Shown here: positions 1-12,774 of the stretch, piece after piece
Layout: each line of letters starts with the position of its first letter
Position numbering within the stretch: the first letter of the stretch is position 1
Source: Acinetobacter lwoffii
Lineage (GTDB): Bacteria > Pseudomonadota > Gammaproteobacteria > Pseudomonadales > Moraxellaceae
Reading direction: 5' to 3'
NCBI RefSeq assembly: GCF_029024105.1
Contig: NZ_CP118963.1
Location: 372,001-436,000 of the forward strand
Length of the DNA stretch: 64,000 nucleotides
The notes under the pieces: generated by a model
Database searches by the model: none
What the model was told of the DNA's origin: nothing
The model's input: only the letters and a program-made list of their open reading frames with translations
Translations under genes and position numbers: made by a program

Positions 1-1932
1 TCACCGTCACGTTTGATTCTGGACTTTGACAAGGCCCAACAGAATTTAAAACAAAGCAACATTCCGGTCGCAACGCGTGAAGCCAGTTCAGTGGAGGTCA
101 CTTCGGATGCACAGCGTGCCCGTTTGACGGTTAATCTGACAGATGCAGGTGCCTTTACCACTCGAGTAGAAGGCAATACTTTTATTCTTAAAATTAACTC
201 TGCAACTCCTGTAGCCATAGCTCAACCTGTGCAGCAACAGTCAGCTCAGGGTATTAGCAATATTGGTTTCCAGCGCGGTACGCAAGGTGAAGGCCAGGTC
301 GTTATTGATCTATTAGGAAATAATACTCCTGTTGATGTACAGCAGCAGGGTACCAAGGTTATTGTGCGCACTTTAGGTTCCAAGATTCCGGCTCATTTGA
401 CCCGCCGTCTTAATGTGACAGATTTCGCGACTCCGGTATCAAGTGTAGATGCTGTGAATCAAAATGGTTCAGGAGTCATTACGATTCAGTCTGCGGAAAG
501 TTATGAATATATGGCTTACCAAACAGATAATAAGCTGACCATCAGCTTGAAACGTCCGGAAGCCAAGAGTCCATTGCGTCCTAAAACTGTCGCTTATAGC
601 GGTAAGAAAATTTCGCTAGATTTCCAAGATATTGAAGTGCGCCGCGTGTTGCAGTTATTGGCAGATTTTACCGATATCAATATGGTGGCTGCAGATAGTG
701 TGCAAGGTAATATTACCTTGCGCTTGAAAGAGGTACCTTGGGATCAGGCGCTGGATATTGTGCTGAAAACCAAAAACCTGGATAAACGCCGTAATGGCAA
801 TGTGATCTGGATCGCACCAGTTGCAGAGCTGATAAAGGCTGAAGAGGAAGAAGCTAAGGCGATTAAGCAGAGTGTTGCACTTGCGCCTATCCAAACGGAA
901 TATATGCAGCTCAGTTATGCCAAAGCCGCTGATATTGAGAAACTGATTACGCAGAATAAAGGCGCATCTAGTTCAGGTAGTTCGAGTAACACTACAAATA
1001 ATGATGAGAGAGAAAGCTTATTGAGTTCACGTGGCTCTGTGTCTATTGATGCACGAACCAATACCGTTATTGTGAATGATACTCAGCTCTTTATCGATAA
1101 AATCCGTAATATGGTGGATCTGCTCGATGTGCAGGTCAAGCAGGTGATGGTCGAAGCACGTATTGTGCGAGCTACCACTGACTTCACCAAAGAGATGGGG
1201 GTAAAATGGGGGCTTCTGTCTCAAGGTGTAACTGATAATAATCATCTATTGGTCGGTGGTAGTGATACTACATTATGGGATTTAAAAACACCTGATGATG
1301 ATGGTAAGTATACGATTCAACGGCCGGATAATCTTAATGTGGACTTGGGTGTTACCAGCCAAGGAGCAAGCCGTATTGCCTTTGGTTTGATCAGCCTCTC
1401 TGATTTTATGCTGGATCTGGAGCTTTCTGCACTTCAGGCAGACGGTTATGGTGAAGTGATTTCTACCCCTAAAGTACTGACTGCGGATAAGCAAAAAGCG
1501 ACTGTGGCTTCGGGCTCACAAATTCCGTATCAATCTGCTGAAGGCGGGGGTACTAATGCCGTGTCGACTACAGCATTTATTGATGCGACTTTAAGTCTGG
1601 ATGTCACGCCAAGCATTACCCCAGATGGTAAAGTACAGATGGAACTCAATATTACCAGTGACTCACCAGGGAACCCGACACCGACCGGACAGCTCACTAT
1701 TAACAAAAACCAGATCAATACCAATGTCCTGGTTGATAATGGTGAAACAGTGGTTCTAGGTGGTATTTTTGAGCAAGAAACCCGTAATGCGCAAACCAAG
1801 GTGCCATTTCTGGGTGATATTCCTTACGTAGGTCGTTTATTCCGTAAAGATTTAAAGGCGGATAACAAACGTGAGTTGCTGATTTTCGTTACACCTCGAA
1901 TTGTTAATGACAGTGTTTCAAGAAATCATTAA
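1..1932 (+). CDS. pilQ: Type IV pilus secretin PilQ (5' end outside window)
   Basis: Outer-membrane secretin through which the type IV pilus is extruded and DNA is taken up. The frame is open to base 1, so the signal peptide and part of the AMIN region lie upstream. In the 643 residues visible there is AMIN-type beta-sandwich sequence, an STN/N0 domain around 199-260 (KKISLDFQDIEVRRVL), an N1 secretin domain around 300-375 interrupted by a Ser/Asn-rich linker (GASSSGSSSNTTNNDE), and the secretin barrel from about 475 to the end, closing with the usual LLIFVTPRIV strand. It is followed after a few bases by aroK, the usual pilMNOPQ-aroKB order of gammaproteobacteria. Family assignment is secure; only the start is missing. 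Confidence 0.97.
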   Translation, partial: SPSRLILDFDKAQQNLKQSNIPVATREASSVEVTSDAQRARLTVNLTDAGAFTTRVEGNTFILKINSATPVAIAQPVQQQSAQGISNIGFQRGTQGEGQVVIDLLGNNTPVDVQQQGTKVIVRTLGSKIPAHLTRRLNVTDFATPVSSVDAVNQNGSGVITIQSAESYEYMAYQTDNKLTISLKRPEAKSPLRPKTVAYSGKKISLDFQDIEVRRVLQLLADFTDINMVAADSVQGNITLRLKEVPWDQALDIVLKTKNLDKRRNGNVIWIAPVAELIKAEEEEAKAIKQSVALAPIQTEYMQLSYAKAADIEKLITQNKGASSSGSSSNTTNNDERESLLSSRGSVSIDARTNTVIVNDTQLFIDKIRNMVDLLDVQVKQVMVEARIVRATTDFTKEMGVKWGLLSQGVTDNNHLLVGGSDTTLWDLKTPDDDGKYTIQRPDNLNVDLGVTSQGASRIAFGLISLSDFMLDLELSALQADGYGEVISTPKVLTADKQKATVASGSQIPYQSAEGGGTNAVSTTAFIDATLSLDVTPSITPDGKVQMELNITSDSPGNPTPTGQLTINKNQINTNVLVDNGETVVLGGIFEQETRNAQTKVPFLGDIPYVGRLFRKDLKADNKRELLIFVTPRIVNDSVSRNH

Positions 1933-1968
1933 TATATTTTGAATTTAACAAAACGAATAGGTGACTCC

Positions 1969-2505
1969 TTGCCAAGCAAAGAGTTTGAAACCCTACCAAA
2001 TATTTATTTGGTAGGGCCGATGGGGGCCGGTAAAACAACAGTAGGACGACATCTCGCAGAATTGTTAGGACGCGAATTTCTAGACAGTGATCATGAAATT
2101 GAACGTAAAACAGGTGCGACTATTCCCTGGATTTTCGAAAAAGAAGGGGAGCAGGGTTTCCGTGACCGTGAAACTGCTGTGATTAATGACCTTACCTCAC
2201 GTCCCCATCTGGTTTTAGCCACCGGTGGTGGTGCAATTACTCAGGTTTTAAACCGGGACTATCTGAAACAGCGCGGAATCGTTGTTTATCTCTATACGCC
2301 GGTTGAAATTCAACTGCAACGTACCTATCGCGATAAAAACCGTCCACTCCTTCAAGTCGAAAATCCGGAACAAAAGTTACGTGATTTATTGGCAGTCCGT
2401 GATCCCTTGTATCGAGAAGTGGCACATCATATTATTGAGACCAATCAGGGTGCTGCGCGTGATCTGGCGCAACGGATTCTCAATCTTATTACTTCTAAAA
2501 ACTAA
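1969..2505 (+). CDS. aroK: Shikimate kinase
   Basis: Phosphorylates shikimate to shikimate 3-phosphate with ATP in the chorismate pathway. The Walker A motif GPMGAGKTT is near residue 18, the DSDHEIE segment follows, and GGGAI is the shikimate-binding glycine loop. The reading frame is open back to a TTG at 1939. I prefer the TTG at 1969 because AGGTGA at 1959-1964 is well spaced from it and the product (178 aa, beginning PSKEFETLPN after the initiator) has normal family length. It sits 36 bases after pilQ and 28 before aroB, so the three are probably cotranscribed. The rare TTG start may lower expression. Confidence 0.95.
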   Translation: MPSKEFETLPNIYLVGPMGAGKTTVGRHLAELLGREFLDSDHEIERKTGATIPWIFEKEGEQGFRDRETAVINDLTSRPHLVLATGGGAITQVLNRDYLKQRGIVVYLYTPVEIQLQRTYRDKNRPLLQVENPEQKLRDLLAVRDPLYREVAHHIIETNQGAARDLAQRILNLITSKN

Positions 2506-2533
2506 GTTCATTGAATAAAGTGGTTAATCAAGC

Positions 2534-3613
2534 ATGCAAACCTTATATGTAGAACTCGGAGAACGTCGTTACCCTATTTTTATCGGGAGCGATCTGGATC
2601 CACAGGCCTTATTGGCTCCCTATATTCAGGGTAAGCAAATGATGATTGTAAGCAATACCACAGTTGCTCCACTTTATTTGCAGCGTTATCAAACTGCGAT
2701 TGAAGCTCTAGACAAACGTGTTGCGACCTGTATTTTGCCTGATGGTGAAAAATATAAGGATAGCCAGCATCTGAACCTGATTTTTGATGCATTGCTTGAA
2801 GCCGGTTTTAACCGGGATTGCACCGTGCTTGCGTTGGGTGGGGGTGTAATTGGAGATATGGCTGGCTTTGCCTCAGCCTGTTTCCAGCGCGGTGTGTACT
2901 TTATCCAAGTGCCGACAACCTTGCTGTCGCAGGTCGATTCTAGTGTGGGTGGAAAAACCGGGATTAATCACCCACTGGGTAAAAACATGATTGGTGCTTT
3001 CCAGCAACCTCAAGTGGTACTGGCGGATATGTCGCAGCTTGTTACTTTGCCGGACCGCGAACTTTCAGCAGGTTTGGCTGAAGTGATTAAATATGCGCTA
3101 CTAGGCGATGAGTCATTTCTGGTCTGGCTTGAAGAAAACATGGATGCTCTGGTCGCTCGTGATGAGAAATTATTGGCTGAGGCCGTTTATCGTTCCTGTG
3201 CGCATAAGGCACGGATCGTAGCCAATGATGAGAAGGAGCAAGGGGAACGTGCTTTACTCAATTTAGGCCATACCTTTGGTCATGCGATTGAATCCTACAT
3301 GGGGTATGGTGTCTGGCTACATGGCGAGGCTGTTGCCACCGGTATGGTGATGGCTGCGGATCTGTCACAGCGTATGGGCTGGATTTTTCAAGAAGATTTA
3401 GAACGTACAAAAAAAATCATTTCTCGTGCCAAACTTCCTGTGGTTTGTCCTAAAATCCCTCTGGATGATTTTCTGGCCTATATGGCCCATGACAAAAAAG
3501 TCTTAAATGGACAATTGCGTTTGGTGTTATTAAAGCAATTAGGCGAAGCAGTGATTACCCGGGACTTTGATCTCGAGTTAATGAAACAGGCAATTTTAGC
3601 CAATCAGGCATAG
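2534..3613 (+). CDS. aroB: 3-dehydroquinate synthase
   Basis: Converts DAHP to 3-dehydroquinate, the second step of the shikimate pathway, using NAD and a divalent metal. Visible family marks are the glycine-rich NAD loop [11 protein letters not shown] around residue 103, [10 protein letters not shown], the metal-ligand segments [21 protein letters not shown] (near 247) and [11 protein letters not shown], in the expected order. Its 359 aa match the usual length. It lies directly after aroK and before the SPOR protein, an arrangement common in gammaproteobacteria. Confidence 0.97.
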   Translation: MQTLYVELGERRYPIFIGSDLDPQALLAPYIQGKQMMIVSNTTVAPLYLQRYQTAIEALDKRVATCILPDGEKYKDSQHLNLIFDALLEAGFNRDCTVLALGGGVIGDMAGFASACFQRGVYFIQVPTTLLSQVDSSVGGKTGINHPLGKNMIGAFQQPQVVLADMSQLVTLPDRELSAGLAEVIKYALLGDESFLVWLEENMDALVARDEKLLAEAVYRSCAHKARIVANDEKEQGERALLNLGHTFGHAIESYMGYGVWLHGEAVATGMVMAADLSQRMGWIFQEDLERTKKIISRAKLPVVCPKIPLDDFLAYMAHDKKVLNGQLRLVLLKQLGEAVITRDFDLELMKQAILANQA

Positions 3614-3623
3614 GTTTAGTTTT

Positions 3624-4502
3624 ATGGCAGCATTACATACTCCTTGGCAAAAGATTCAGCATTATTTCTGGCTGGTCTGTGGTGTATGCTGCCTATTTGC
3701 TGCCTTAGTCTTTTGGGCGGTGACTGATTCAGATGATGTCATCGAAATTGAAAAAAAGCCTGAAACTGAAGTTCAGTTGCAGATTCAACCAGAAAAAGTA
3801 GCCACAATGACCCATCTTGGTGCACTTTTTCAGGAAGTGAAACCACTGGACCTAAATACACGTACCGTCGTGAATGCCAGTCATGAGCCAGAATTTCGCG
3901 GTACTAAATTTGTCAATGAAGCCAAAAAACAGCACTCAATTGAATTATTTCGTGTGACCAATGAAGCAATTTTAAAAAGTTTTCTTAAAAAACAGTCCGA
4001 TCGTAAACCTTTTATTTATTTAAGAGTCTCAGGTGAAAATCAGCCAGAACAATATGTATTGTTGTATGGTCAATATAATACTGCGTCACAAGCCAATCAG
4101 GCACTCTCTACATTGAAGTTAAATTTACCGGCTTCAGTTAAACCCGAAGTCGTGCAAATGCAGCAATATGTCAGTCTGGTCAATAATCTGGGTTCAGATG
4201 AATTGGCCAGTAATCAAAAGCTTTACGAAATTCGTTTGAAAAATGTGCCTTTGCCGAAAGTAGATGAATCGGTGCGACTTAGACAGCAGCAAACCCAGAC
4301 TGAGGTCAAGCCGCGTAGTTCTGATGCTGCGACTACCAGTACCACCATTGTGCGCCGTGATTCATCGGGAAATGTGGTCGATGTACAGAAATCTGAAAGT
4401 GCTGTAGAAGGCACGCCTCAACCGCAAAATAACAATAATCGACCTGCTCAGGGCAGTAATCCGCGTCCTCAAAATAACGAGATTAGTGATCCATTTAATT
4501 AG
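3624..4502 (+). CDS. SPOR-domain inner-membrane protein
   Basis: A 292-residue protein with a short cytoplasmic N-terminus, one membrane segment at about 15-33 (WLVCGVCCLFAALVFWAV), and a periplasmic part. Residues about 110-205 look like a SPOR fold (ELFRVTNEAILKSF ... FIYLRVSGENQPEQYVLLYG ... LYEIRLKNVPLP), the module that binds denuded glycan strands at the division septum. The tail (about 230-292) is low-complexity and rich in Ser, Asn, Gln and Pro. It occupies the slot after aroB where DamX-like proteins are encoded in other gammaproteobacteria, so a cell-division role is a reasonable inference, but it is shorter than DamX and I do not give it that name. Confidence 0.75.
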   Translation: MAALHTPWQKIQHYFWLVCGVCCLFAALVFWAVTDSDDVIEIEKKPETEVQLQIQPEKVATMTHLGALFQEVKPLDLNTRTVVNASHEPEFRGTKFVNEAKKQHSIELFRVTNEAILKSFLKKQSDRKPFIYLRVSGENQPEQYVLLYGQYNTASQANQALSTLKLNLPASVKPEVVQMQQYVSLVNNLGSDELASNQKLYEIRLKNVPLPKVDESVRLRQQQTQTEVKPRSSDAATTSTTIVRRDSSGNVVDVQKSESAVEGTPQPQNNNNRPAQGSNPRPQNNEISDPFN

Positions 4503-4945
4503 TTCGGTCTAAAATAGCGCATCCAAAAAATTACAGAATTAAAAATGAGCGCTTTTGGTGCAAAAAATGCACATTAAAATTAACCCTTAGAGTGCTGTTC
4601 TGCGCTAAATCTTTGTCATCTGTATTGTTTTAATTTATGCGCTGTTTGTTGGCATGGAATTTGCTTTATTGGTGCATGAATTGAATTAATCTCCCTGTTT
4701 TAGCGCGAAAAATGATTCGATGACACCGTATGAATGTCATATTTATTCCAGATTTTTATGTTATTCATGAGCAGAATAAACTTTATTTGTTATGCATTTA
4801 GTCTAAAAAAGGACTAGTCTGAAGAAATAAAGAAAAATACTTTTGCTCTACCAAGACGGTCTTCTCAAGTCCATTAGACGCCAGCGCAGAGAAAAATTTA
4901 GATTGTTTAACAGCCTGTTGAGGCTTCGTGAAAGAAGGGTACGCT
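4503..4945 (+). other. gltB upstream region, no gene
   Basis: A 443-base AT-rich stretch with no credible coding sequence. It carries a sigma-54 promoter at 4650-4665, listed separately, followed by roughly 270 bases of leader before gltB. The 7-mer TGGTGCA occurs at 4556-4562 and again at 4670-4676, possibly regulator half-sites, but neither forms a canonical NtrC palindrome. Confidence 0.6.
4650..4665 (+). promoter_or_regulatory. Sigma-54 (RpoN) promoter of gltBD
   Basis: TGGCATGGAATTTGCT matches the sigma-54 consensus TGGCACG-N4-TTGCW with one mismatch in the -24 element. The invariant GG (4651-4652) and GC (4663-4664) are exactly ten bases apart. Transcription would start near 4676 and leave a leader of about 270 bases. 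This suggests nitrogen control of glutamate synthase through RpoN and an NtrC-type activator. Confidence 0.8.
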
Positions 4946-7900
4946 ATGCACATGCCATCGCCTAACAATGTAGCTCCCGCTCAAGGTTTATACCAACCGG
5001 ATGAGTTTAAAGATAACTGTGGTTTCGGTTTGATCGCCCATATGCAGGGTGATGCTAGCCATGATCTCGTCAAGACCGCGATTCATAGTTTGAGTTGTAT
5101 GACCCACCGTGGTGGTATTGCCGCAGATGGCAAGACTGGAGATGGTTGTGGTTTGCTCTTGGCAATGCCAAAAAAATTCTTCCGTGAAGAAGCAAAACGC
5201 TTAAGTGATACCACCTTAAGTGAAGTCTTTGCTGTAGGTTCAGTATTCCTAAATCTTGATCCTGCGCTTGCTGCTCATGCCAAACAGGTTTTAAACAAAG
5301 AGATTGAAGCTGAAGGTTTAATCGTTTTGGCTTGGCGTGTGATTCCGACCAATGTCGATGCCCTTGGTGAAATTGCTTTGCAATCGATGCCAGCATTTGA
5401 ACAGATTATTGTTAACTGTCCAATGGGTGTGACTGAGGTTGAATTTAACCGTAAGTTATTCCTGGCACGCCGTCGTGCAGAGCAGCTGTTAAGCAATGAT
5501 ACGTCTTTCTATGTCACGACTTTATGTTCAACGGTGATCAGCTATAAAGGCTTGATGATGCCGGAAGCGATTGCAGATTTTTATACAGATCTGGCTGATC
5601 CACGTTTGGAATCGCATATTGTGGTGTTCCATCAGCGCTTCTCGACCAATACTCTGCCACGCTGGCCTTTGGCACAACCGTTCCGTTACTTGGCGCACAA
5701 TGGTGAAATTAATACCATTACTGCGAACCGTAACTGGGCCATGGCGCGTGTGCCAAAATTTGAAAATCCGTTATTGCCTGGTTTAACTGAACTGAATCCA
5801 ATTGTGAACCGTACCGGTTCAGATTCTTCAAGCCTGGATAACATGCTGGAGATTCTGGTCGGTGGTGGCATGGATCTGTTCCGTGCACTCCGTATGCTGG
5901 TTCCGCCTGCCTGGCAGAATGTGGAAACCTTAGATGCAGACTTGCGTGCATTCTATGAATTCAACTCAAAACATATGGAAGCTTGGGATGGCCCGGCAGG
6001 TCTGGTGATTCAGGATGGGCGTCATGCGATCTGTATGCTGGATCGTAATGGTCTGCGTCCTGCGCGTTGGGTCATTACCAAAAATGGTTATATCACATTG
6101 GCTTCTGAAATTGGTGTCTGGGGTTATCAGCCTGAAGATGTGATTTCTAAAGGACGTGTGGGTCCAGGTCAGATGCTGGTGATCGACACACAAACCGGCA
6201 AGGTGCTGGATACGCAAGATGTCAATAATCATCTGAAACGCATGCGTCCATACCGCGAATGGTTACGTGAAAATTCTGTGCGTCTGCAAGGTAGTCCAGA
6301 GCTGGAAGAATATTTATGTGATCAAGGCTTAAAAGGCGATGGTCTGAAAGCGGCACAAAAAATGTTCATGGTGACCTTTGAAGAGCGTGACCAGTTGTTA
6401 CGTCCGATTGCTGAAAGCGGTCAGGAAGCTGTTGGCTCTATGGGTGATGATACCCCAATGGCGGTATTGTCTCGTCAGGTGCGCCATGTGTCGGATTATT
6501 TCCGCCAGCAGTTTGCACAGGTGACCAACCCGCCGATCGATCCACTACGTGAATCGATTGTGATGTCACTGGAAACCTGTTTAGGTCGTGAACAAAATGT
6601 ATTTGAACAAGGACCTGAGCATGCTGATCGTCTGATCATTTCTAGCCCTGTGCTGTCTAATTCGAAAATGCATCAGATCCGTACGCTGGGTCGTGCCGGC
6701 TATGAAATTGCAGATATCGACCTGAACTATGCTGAAACCGAAGGTCTGGAAGCTGCGATTGCGCGTATTTGTGAAGAGTCTGCGCAAGCCATTCGTGATG
6801 GTAAAACCTTACTGGTGCTTTCAGACAAAAAAATCCGTGAAGGTTACTTGCCAGCCAATGCTTTCATGATCACCGGCGCGGTGCATCATCACCTGATCAA
6901 TACCGGTTTGCGTACTGACGCTAACCTGATTATTGAAACCGGATTTGCCCGTGATCCACATCAGTTTGCAGTGCTACTTGGTTTTGGTGCAACTGCGATC
7001 TATCCATACCTAGCTTATGACGTGATCAATGATCTGGTCGCGAAAGGCGAATTATTGGGTGATCCGATTTATGCACAAAACAATTTCCGTAAAGGGATTG
7101 AAAAAGGCTTATTGAAAGTTCTTTCGAAAATGGGTATTTCTACGGTTGCCTCTTACCGTGGTGGTCAGCTGTTTGAAGCAGTCGGTCTATCGGATGAAGT
7201 GGTGGGTAAATGCTTCATCGGTGTGCCAAGCCGTATTCAGGGTGCCACTTTTGTCGACCTTGAAAATGATCAGAAACAGTTGGCGGATATTGCCTGGAAA
7301 AACCGTAAACCAATCGATCAGGGCGGCTTGCTGAAATTTGTATTCGGCAAGGAATACCATGCCTTTAACCCGGACGTGATCAACTCGCTACATAAAGCAG
7401 TACGTTCTGGGAACTACGCAGATTTTAAAGAATATGCGGAACTGGTGAATAACCGTCCAATTGCGACGATTCGTGACCTGTTCAAACTGAAAACAGACAA
7501 CTCGATTCCAGTCGAACAAGTGGAATCTGTGGAAGAGATCCTGCCTCGCTTTGACTCTGCGGGTATGTCTTTGGGTGCACTGTCACCTGAAGCACATGAA
7601 GCGATTGCGATTGCCATGAATACGATTGGCGGTCGTTCAAACTCGGGTGAGGGCGGTGAAGATCCAGCGCGTTACGGCACCATCCGTAACTCGAAAATCA
7701 AACAAATTGCATCGGGCCGTTTTGGTGTAACGCCTGCTTATTTAACATCAGCAGAAGTTCTCCAGATTAAAGTCGCGCAAGGTGCAAAACCAGGTGAAGG
7801 TGGTCAGTTGCCGGGTGGTAAAGTGAATGGTCTGATTGCCCGTTTACGTTACTCTGTGCCGGGCGTTACCCTGATTTCGCCACCTCCGCATCATGACATC

Positions 7901-9427
7901 TATTCAATTGAAGATTTATCACAGTTGATCTTTGATTTAAAACAGGTTAACCCACAGGCGATGGTGTCAGTTAAGCTGGTTTCTGAACCGGGTGTCGGTA
8001 CGATTGCGGCAGGTGTAGCGAAAGCGTATGCCGATTTCATTACCATTTCTGGTTATGATGGCGGGACAGCGGCTTCTCCACTTTCTTCAATTCATCATGC
8101 AGGTTCACCGTGGGAACTGGGTCTTTCTGAAGCGCATCAGGCCCTTCGTGTCAATGACCTGCGTGGTAAAGTTCGCGTACAAACAGATGGCGGTTTAAAA
8201 ACCGGTCTGGATGTTGTCAAAGCAGCAATTCTGGGTGCAGAAAGCTTCGGCTTTGGTTCGACTCCAATGATTGCCTTGGGTTGTAAATACCTGCGTATCT
8301 GCCACTTGAATAACTGTGCAACCGGTGTAGCAACCCAGCAAGATCATTTACGTCAAGAGCATTATATTGGCGAGCCACAAATGCTGATCAACTTCTTCAC
8401 CTTTATTGCTGAAGAAACCCGTGAATGGCTGGCAGCACTCGGTGTATCAAGTCTGAAAGACCTGATTGGCCGTACGGATCTGCTGGAAGTCTTGCCGGGT
8501 GAAACTGCAAAGCATGCACATCTTGATTTAAGCAAATTGCTTGAGTCACATCCTGCTGCAGAAGGTAAAGCACAGTATTGTCAGGTTCAAGGCAATGCAC
8601 CATTCGATAAAGGGATTCTGGCAGAGAAAATGGTGGATGAGATTCTGCCTGCGATTGAAGCAGGAACTGGCGGCGAATATAGCTTCACGATCGGTAACTG
8701 TGACCGTTCGATTGGTGCCCGTCTGTCTGGTGAAATTGCGAAACGCTATGGCAACCTGAGCATGGAGGCCCATCCGGTGAAAGTTCACCTGAATGGTACT
8801 GCGGGTCAGTCGCTGGGTGTCTGGAATGCCGGTGGTCTGCATATCAGCCTGGAAGGCGATGCCAATGACTATGTCGGTAAAGGCATGGCTGGTGGTCGTA
8901 TCTCGATCTTTCCGCCAAAAGGTTCACCATTCCAGACGCAAAATACCGCGATTATTGGTAATACCTGTTTGTACGGTGCGACTGGCGGTAAGCTATATGC
9001 AGCGGGTACAGCAGGCGAGCGTTTTGCAGTACGTAACTCGGGTGCATTTGCCGTGATTGAAGGTGCAGGTGATCACTGCTGTGAATATATGACAGGTGGT
9101 ATCGTGACGGTACTGGGTAAAGTTGGGCATAACTTCGGTGCAGGTATGACGGGTGGTTTTGCTTATGTACTTGATCTGGATAATGACTTCGTTGATCATT
9201 ATAACCATGAGCTGATTGAGCTGAATCGTATTTCAACCGAAGCGATGGAAGAGCACAAAGCCTTCCTGGGTCGTATCCTGGATGAACATATTAAAGAAAC
9301 GGGTAGTGCTTGGGCGTACAAGATCCGCCATGAGTTTGACTTCTACAGCCGTAAGTTCTGGTTGGTAAAACCAAAAGCAGCCAACTTGCAAACGCTGTTG
9401 AAAACAACTCAAGCTGATCCACAATAA
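4946..9427 (+). CDS. gltB: Glutamate synthase (NADPH) large subunit
   Basis: Makes two glutamates from glutamine and 2-oxoglutarate in the GS-GOGAT cycle. I start at ATG 4946, which has GAAGGG seven bases upstream; the frame is open to a GTG at 4928. The product is 1493 aa. Cys25 in KDNCGFG would become the N-terminal nucleophile of the class II amidotransferase after loss of a 24-residue propeptide. The FMN synthase domain follows ([11 protein letters not shown]), with the 3Fe-4S cysteines of [12 protein letters not shown] at 1113, 1119 and 1124, and a C-terminal GXGXG beta-helix ([11 protein letters not shown]). gltD starts 72 bases downstream. Confidence 0.98.
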   Translation: MHMPSPNNVAPAQGLYQPDEFKDNCGFGLIAHMQGDASHDLVKTAIHSLSCMTHRGGIAADGKTGDGCGLLLAMPKKFFREEAKRLSDTTLSEVFAVGSVFLNLDPALAAHAKQVLNKEIEAEGLIVLAWRVIPTNVDALGEIALQSMPAFEQIIVNCPMGVTEVEFNRKLFLARRRAEQLLSNDTSFYVTTLCSTVISYKGLMMPEAIADFYTDLADPRLESHIVVFHQRFSTNTLPRWPLAQPFRYLAHNGEINTITANRNWAMARVPKFENPLLPGLTELNPIVNRTGSDSSSLDNMLEILVGGGMDLFRALRMLVPPAWQNVETLDADLRAFYEFNSKHMEAWDGPAGLVIQDGRHAICMLDRNGLRPARWVITKNGYITLASEIGVWGYQPEDVISKGRVGPGQMLVIDTQTGKVLDTQDVNNHLKRMRPYREWLRENSVRLQGSPELEEYLCDQGLKGDGLKAAQKMFMVTFEERDQLLRPIAESGQEAVGSMGDDTPMAVLSRQVRHVSDYFRQQFAQVTNPPIDPLRESIVMSLETCLGREQNVFEQGPEHADRLIISSPVLSNSKMHQIRTLGRAGYEIADIDLNYAETEGLEAAIARICEESAQAIRDGKTLLVLSDKKIREGYLPANAFMITGAVHHHLINTGLRTDANLIIETGFARDPHQFAVLLGFGATAIYPYLAYDVINDLVAKGELLGDPIYAQNNFRKGIEKGLLKVLSKMGISTVASYRGGQLFEAVGLSDEVVGKCFIGVPSRIQGATFVDLENDQKQLADIAWKNRKPIDQGGLLKFVFGKEYHAFNPDVINSLHKAVRSGNYADFKEYAELVNNRPIATIRDLFKLKTDNSIPVEQVESVEEILPRFDSAGMSLGALSPEAHEAIAIAMNTIGGRSNSGEGGEDPARYGTIRNSKIKQIASGRFGVTPAYLTSAEVLQIKVAQGAKPGEGGQLPGGKVNGLIARLRYSVPGVTLISPPPHHDIYSIEDLSQLIFDLKQVNPQAMVSVKLVSEPGVGTIAAGVAKAYADFITISGYDGGTAASPLSSIHHAGSPWELGLSEAHQALRVNDLRGKVRVQTDGGLKTGLDVVKAAILGAESFGFGSTPMIALGCKYLRICHLNNCATGVATQQDHLRQEHYIGEPQMLINFFTFIAEETREWLAALGVSSLKDLIGRTDLLEVLPGETAKHAHLDLSKLLESHPAAEGKAQYCQVQGNAPFDKGILAEKMVDEILPAIEAGTGGEYSFTIGNCDRSIGARLSGEIAKRYGNLSMEAHPVKVHLNGTAGQSLGVWNAGGLHISLEGDANDYVGKGMAGGRISIFPPKGSPFQTQNTAIIGNTCLYGATGGKLYAAGTAGERFAVRNSGAFAVIEGAGDHCCEYMTGGIVTVLGKVGHNFGAGMTGGFAYVLDLDNDFVDHYNHELIELNRISTEAMEEHKAFLGRILDEHIKETGSAWAYKIRHEFDFYSRKFWLVKPKAANLQTLLKTTQADPQ

Positions 9428-10921
<1,494 letters not shown>

Positions 10922-10947
10922 CCGTTAAAGATCAATAGTCATCATTC

Positions 10948-10976
10948 AAAAAACCCGCCACGGCGGGTTTTTTATT
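10948..10976 (+). terminator. Rho-independent terminator of gltBD
   Basis: CCCGCC/GGCGGG hairpin with a tight CACG loop, flanked by an A-run and followed by TTTTTTATTTTT, 26 bases after the gltD stop codon. Confidence 0.95.
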
Positions 10977-11104
10977 TTTGGATATTGTCTAACTTAAAGA
11001 GAGGCCATTAAAAAAGATTATAAAAAGTAACAAAACTTTAGAAAATACTGTTTAAAATCAAATTAATTATATAAATATTAATAAAGAATTGAGGACAAGA
11101 TATC

Positions 11105-11695
11105 ATGCGTGTATTTAAACAATCTCTTATCGCCTTGATGCTGGCCAGTACCTTGACCTTAAGTGGTTGCGGCTATAATACCTTGCAAGTCAAAGATGAA
11201 GCCGTAACGGCCGCTTGGTCCGAAGTACAAAACCAGTATCAGCGCCGTGCCGATTTAGTACCTAATCTGGTAAATGTGGTCAAAGGCTATGCCTCGCATG
11301 AAGAGCAGGTTTTAACTGAAGTGACACAAGCACGTGCCAATGTTGCCGGTTTAAAAGTAGATCGTGAAGTGCTGGAAGATCCTGAATTATTCCAGCGTTA
11401 TCAGGAAGCACAGGCGCAGATGACCAGCGCCTTGTCTCGTCTCTTAGCCGTCACTGAGAATTATCCAGATTTGAAAGCAAATCAACAGTTCCGTGATTTA
11501 CAAGTACAGTTAGAAGGGACTGAAAACCGGATTGCTGTGGCACGTAACCGTTATATCACAACGGTTCAGGACTTTAACTCTTATGCTCGTCAGTTCCCGC
11601 AAGTCATGACCGCTAAAGTGATTGGTATGGACACCAAAGCGAACTTTAGCGCCGAGCAAAGTGCACAGAAAGCTCCAACAGTTTCCTTTGAATAA
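11105..11695 (+). CDS. lemA: LemA family lipoprotein
   Basis: 196 aa with a lipoprotein signal peptide: basic start MRVFKQS, hydrophobic stretch, and lipobox LSGC with Cys22. The rest is the alpha-helical LemA fold (AWSEVQNQYQRRADLVPNLV, then NRYITTVQDFNSYARQFP). The molecular role of LemA is unsettled. It is very often encoded with TPM-domain proteins, as here, where two follow in a probable operon 29 bases downstream. GAGGA about ten bases upstream supports the ATG. Confidence 0.93.
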   Translation: MRVFKQSLIALMLASTLTLSGCGYNTLQVKDEAVTAAWSEVQNQYQRRADLVPNLVNVVKGYASHEEQVLTEVTQARANVAGLKVDREVLEDPELFQRYQEAQAQMTSALSRLLAVTENYPDLKANQQFRDLQVQLEGTENRIAVARNRYITTVQDFNSYARQFPQVMTAKVIGMDTKANFSAEQSAQKAPTVSFE

Positions 11696-11724
11696 GTAAG
11701 ATCTGTAAATAAGCGAGAGATCAG

Positions 11725-12774
11725 ATGTCCGAGATGCTGCTGAAATACTGTGCTGGTTTGATTCTCATGCTGGGCATGGGGATGACGACACTTGTTTCAG
11801 CAGAAACGGCCACAGCTACAGATACTGAAGAAGTCATCGTAGCTCGTGAAATTTTGCAGCCAAAAATTGGTCAAAATACTTCAGCTCAAAAAAGTGAAGC
11901 TGAAACAGAAATTGAAGCAGCATCACAGCCACAGATTACCAACGATATGGCAGAAGGGCAGCTACAGCGAGATTTACCGAGTATGAATGAGCCGGTCATT
12001 GATCAGGCAAATTTACTTAGTCCCGCTGAAAAACAGCAACTCAGTCAGCGTATTCTGAAACTTTATAATGAAGGCAAAGGGCAAATAGGTGTAGTCATTG
12101 TTCCGACCACGGGGCAAGAAGATATTTTTGATTATTCCATGCGCGTTGCTGAAGCCTGGCAGCTGGGTTCAGCCAAACGCGACAATGGTTTATTGATGAC
12201 CATTGCCATTAATGATCGCCGCATTCAGATTTTGACCGGTTATGGTCTGGAAGGTGTGTTGCCTGACATCGTGGCTGGCCGGATTATTAATGACAACATC
12301 ACGCCGTATTTTAAGCAAGGACAGTATGCTCAGGGGATTGATTCTGGACTGGCAGAAATTGAACGGATTTTAAATCTAGATCCTGAAATTGCAGCTCAAG
12401 CTGCAGATGAACTGAAAGAACTACACGAACAGGCCTATAAAGCGCAACAAGCTTCTCAAGCAACTTTTGGTGCTGTGATCTTTATTATTATTGCTGGTGT
12501 GGTTGCTTCGATGATTTTTGGTAAAAAGCTCAGTGCTGCAACGGCTGCAGTGGCTGGAACTGCTGCTGGACTGGTCAATGGCATGGGCTTAATTGCGAGT
12601 TTAATGATTGGTGCCGGAGTATTCTTTTTATTGGTCACTTCACTGGCTCAGCTGATTTTACATGCGTTTATGGCCGGTGGTGGCCGCGGCGGTAATGGTC
12701 GTGGTGGTTTTGGTGGCGGCTTCGGTGGTGGCGGTGGCGGTTTTGGTGGGGGAGGAGCATCAGGCTCATGGTAA
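11725..12774 (+). CDS. TPM-domain (YgcG-like) membrane protein with Gly-rich tail
   Basis: 349 aa. Residues about 1-27 form a signal peptide or anchor, followed by a low-complexity stretch rich in Glu and Thr. The TPM domain spans about 90-215 (VIDQANLLSPAEKQQL, GQIGVVIVPTT, RDNGLLMTIAINDRRIQILTGYGLEG). Two or three membrane helices follow (250-315), then a glycine tail ending GGGGFGGGGASGSW. This architecture is that of the YgcG/Psb32 group found with LemA. The last seven bases overlap the next gene, implying translational coupling. Confidence 0.9.
   Translation: MSEMLLKYCAGLILMLGMGMTTLVSAETATATDTEEVIVAREILQPKIGQNTSAQKSEAETEIEAASQPQITNDMAEGQLQRDLPSMNEPVIDQANLLSPAEKQQLSQRILKLYNEGKGQIGVVIVPTTGQEDIFDYSMRVAEAWQLGSAKRDNGLLMTIAINDRRIQILTGYGLEGVLPDIVAGRIINDNITPYFKQGQYAQGIDSGLAEIERILNLDPEIAAQAADELKELHEQAYKAQQASQATFGAVIFIIIAGVVASMIFGKKLSAATAAVAGTAAGLVNGMGLIASLMIGAGVFFLLVTSLAQLILHAFMAGGGRGGNGRGGFGGGFGGGGGGFGGGGASGSW

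Noticed and set aside
4556..4676. Possible NtrC sites (TGGTGCA twice) before gltB
   Set aside because: No TGCACCA-N5-TGGTGCA palindrome; single half-sites are too weak to annotate.
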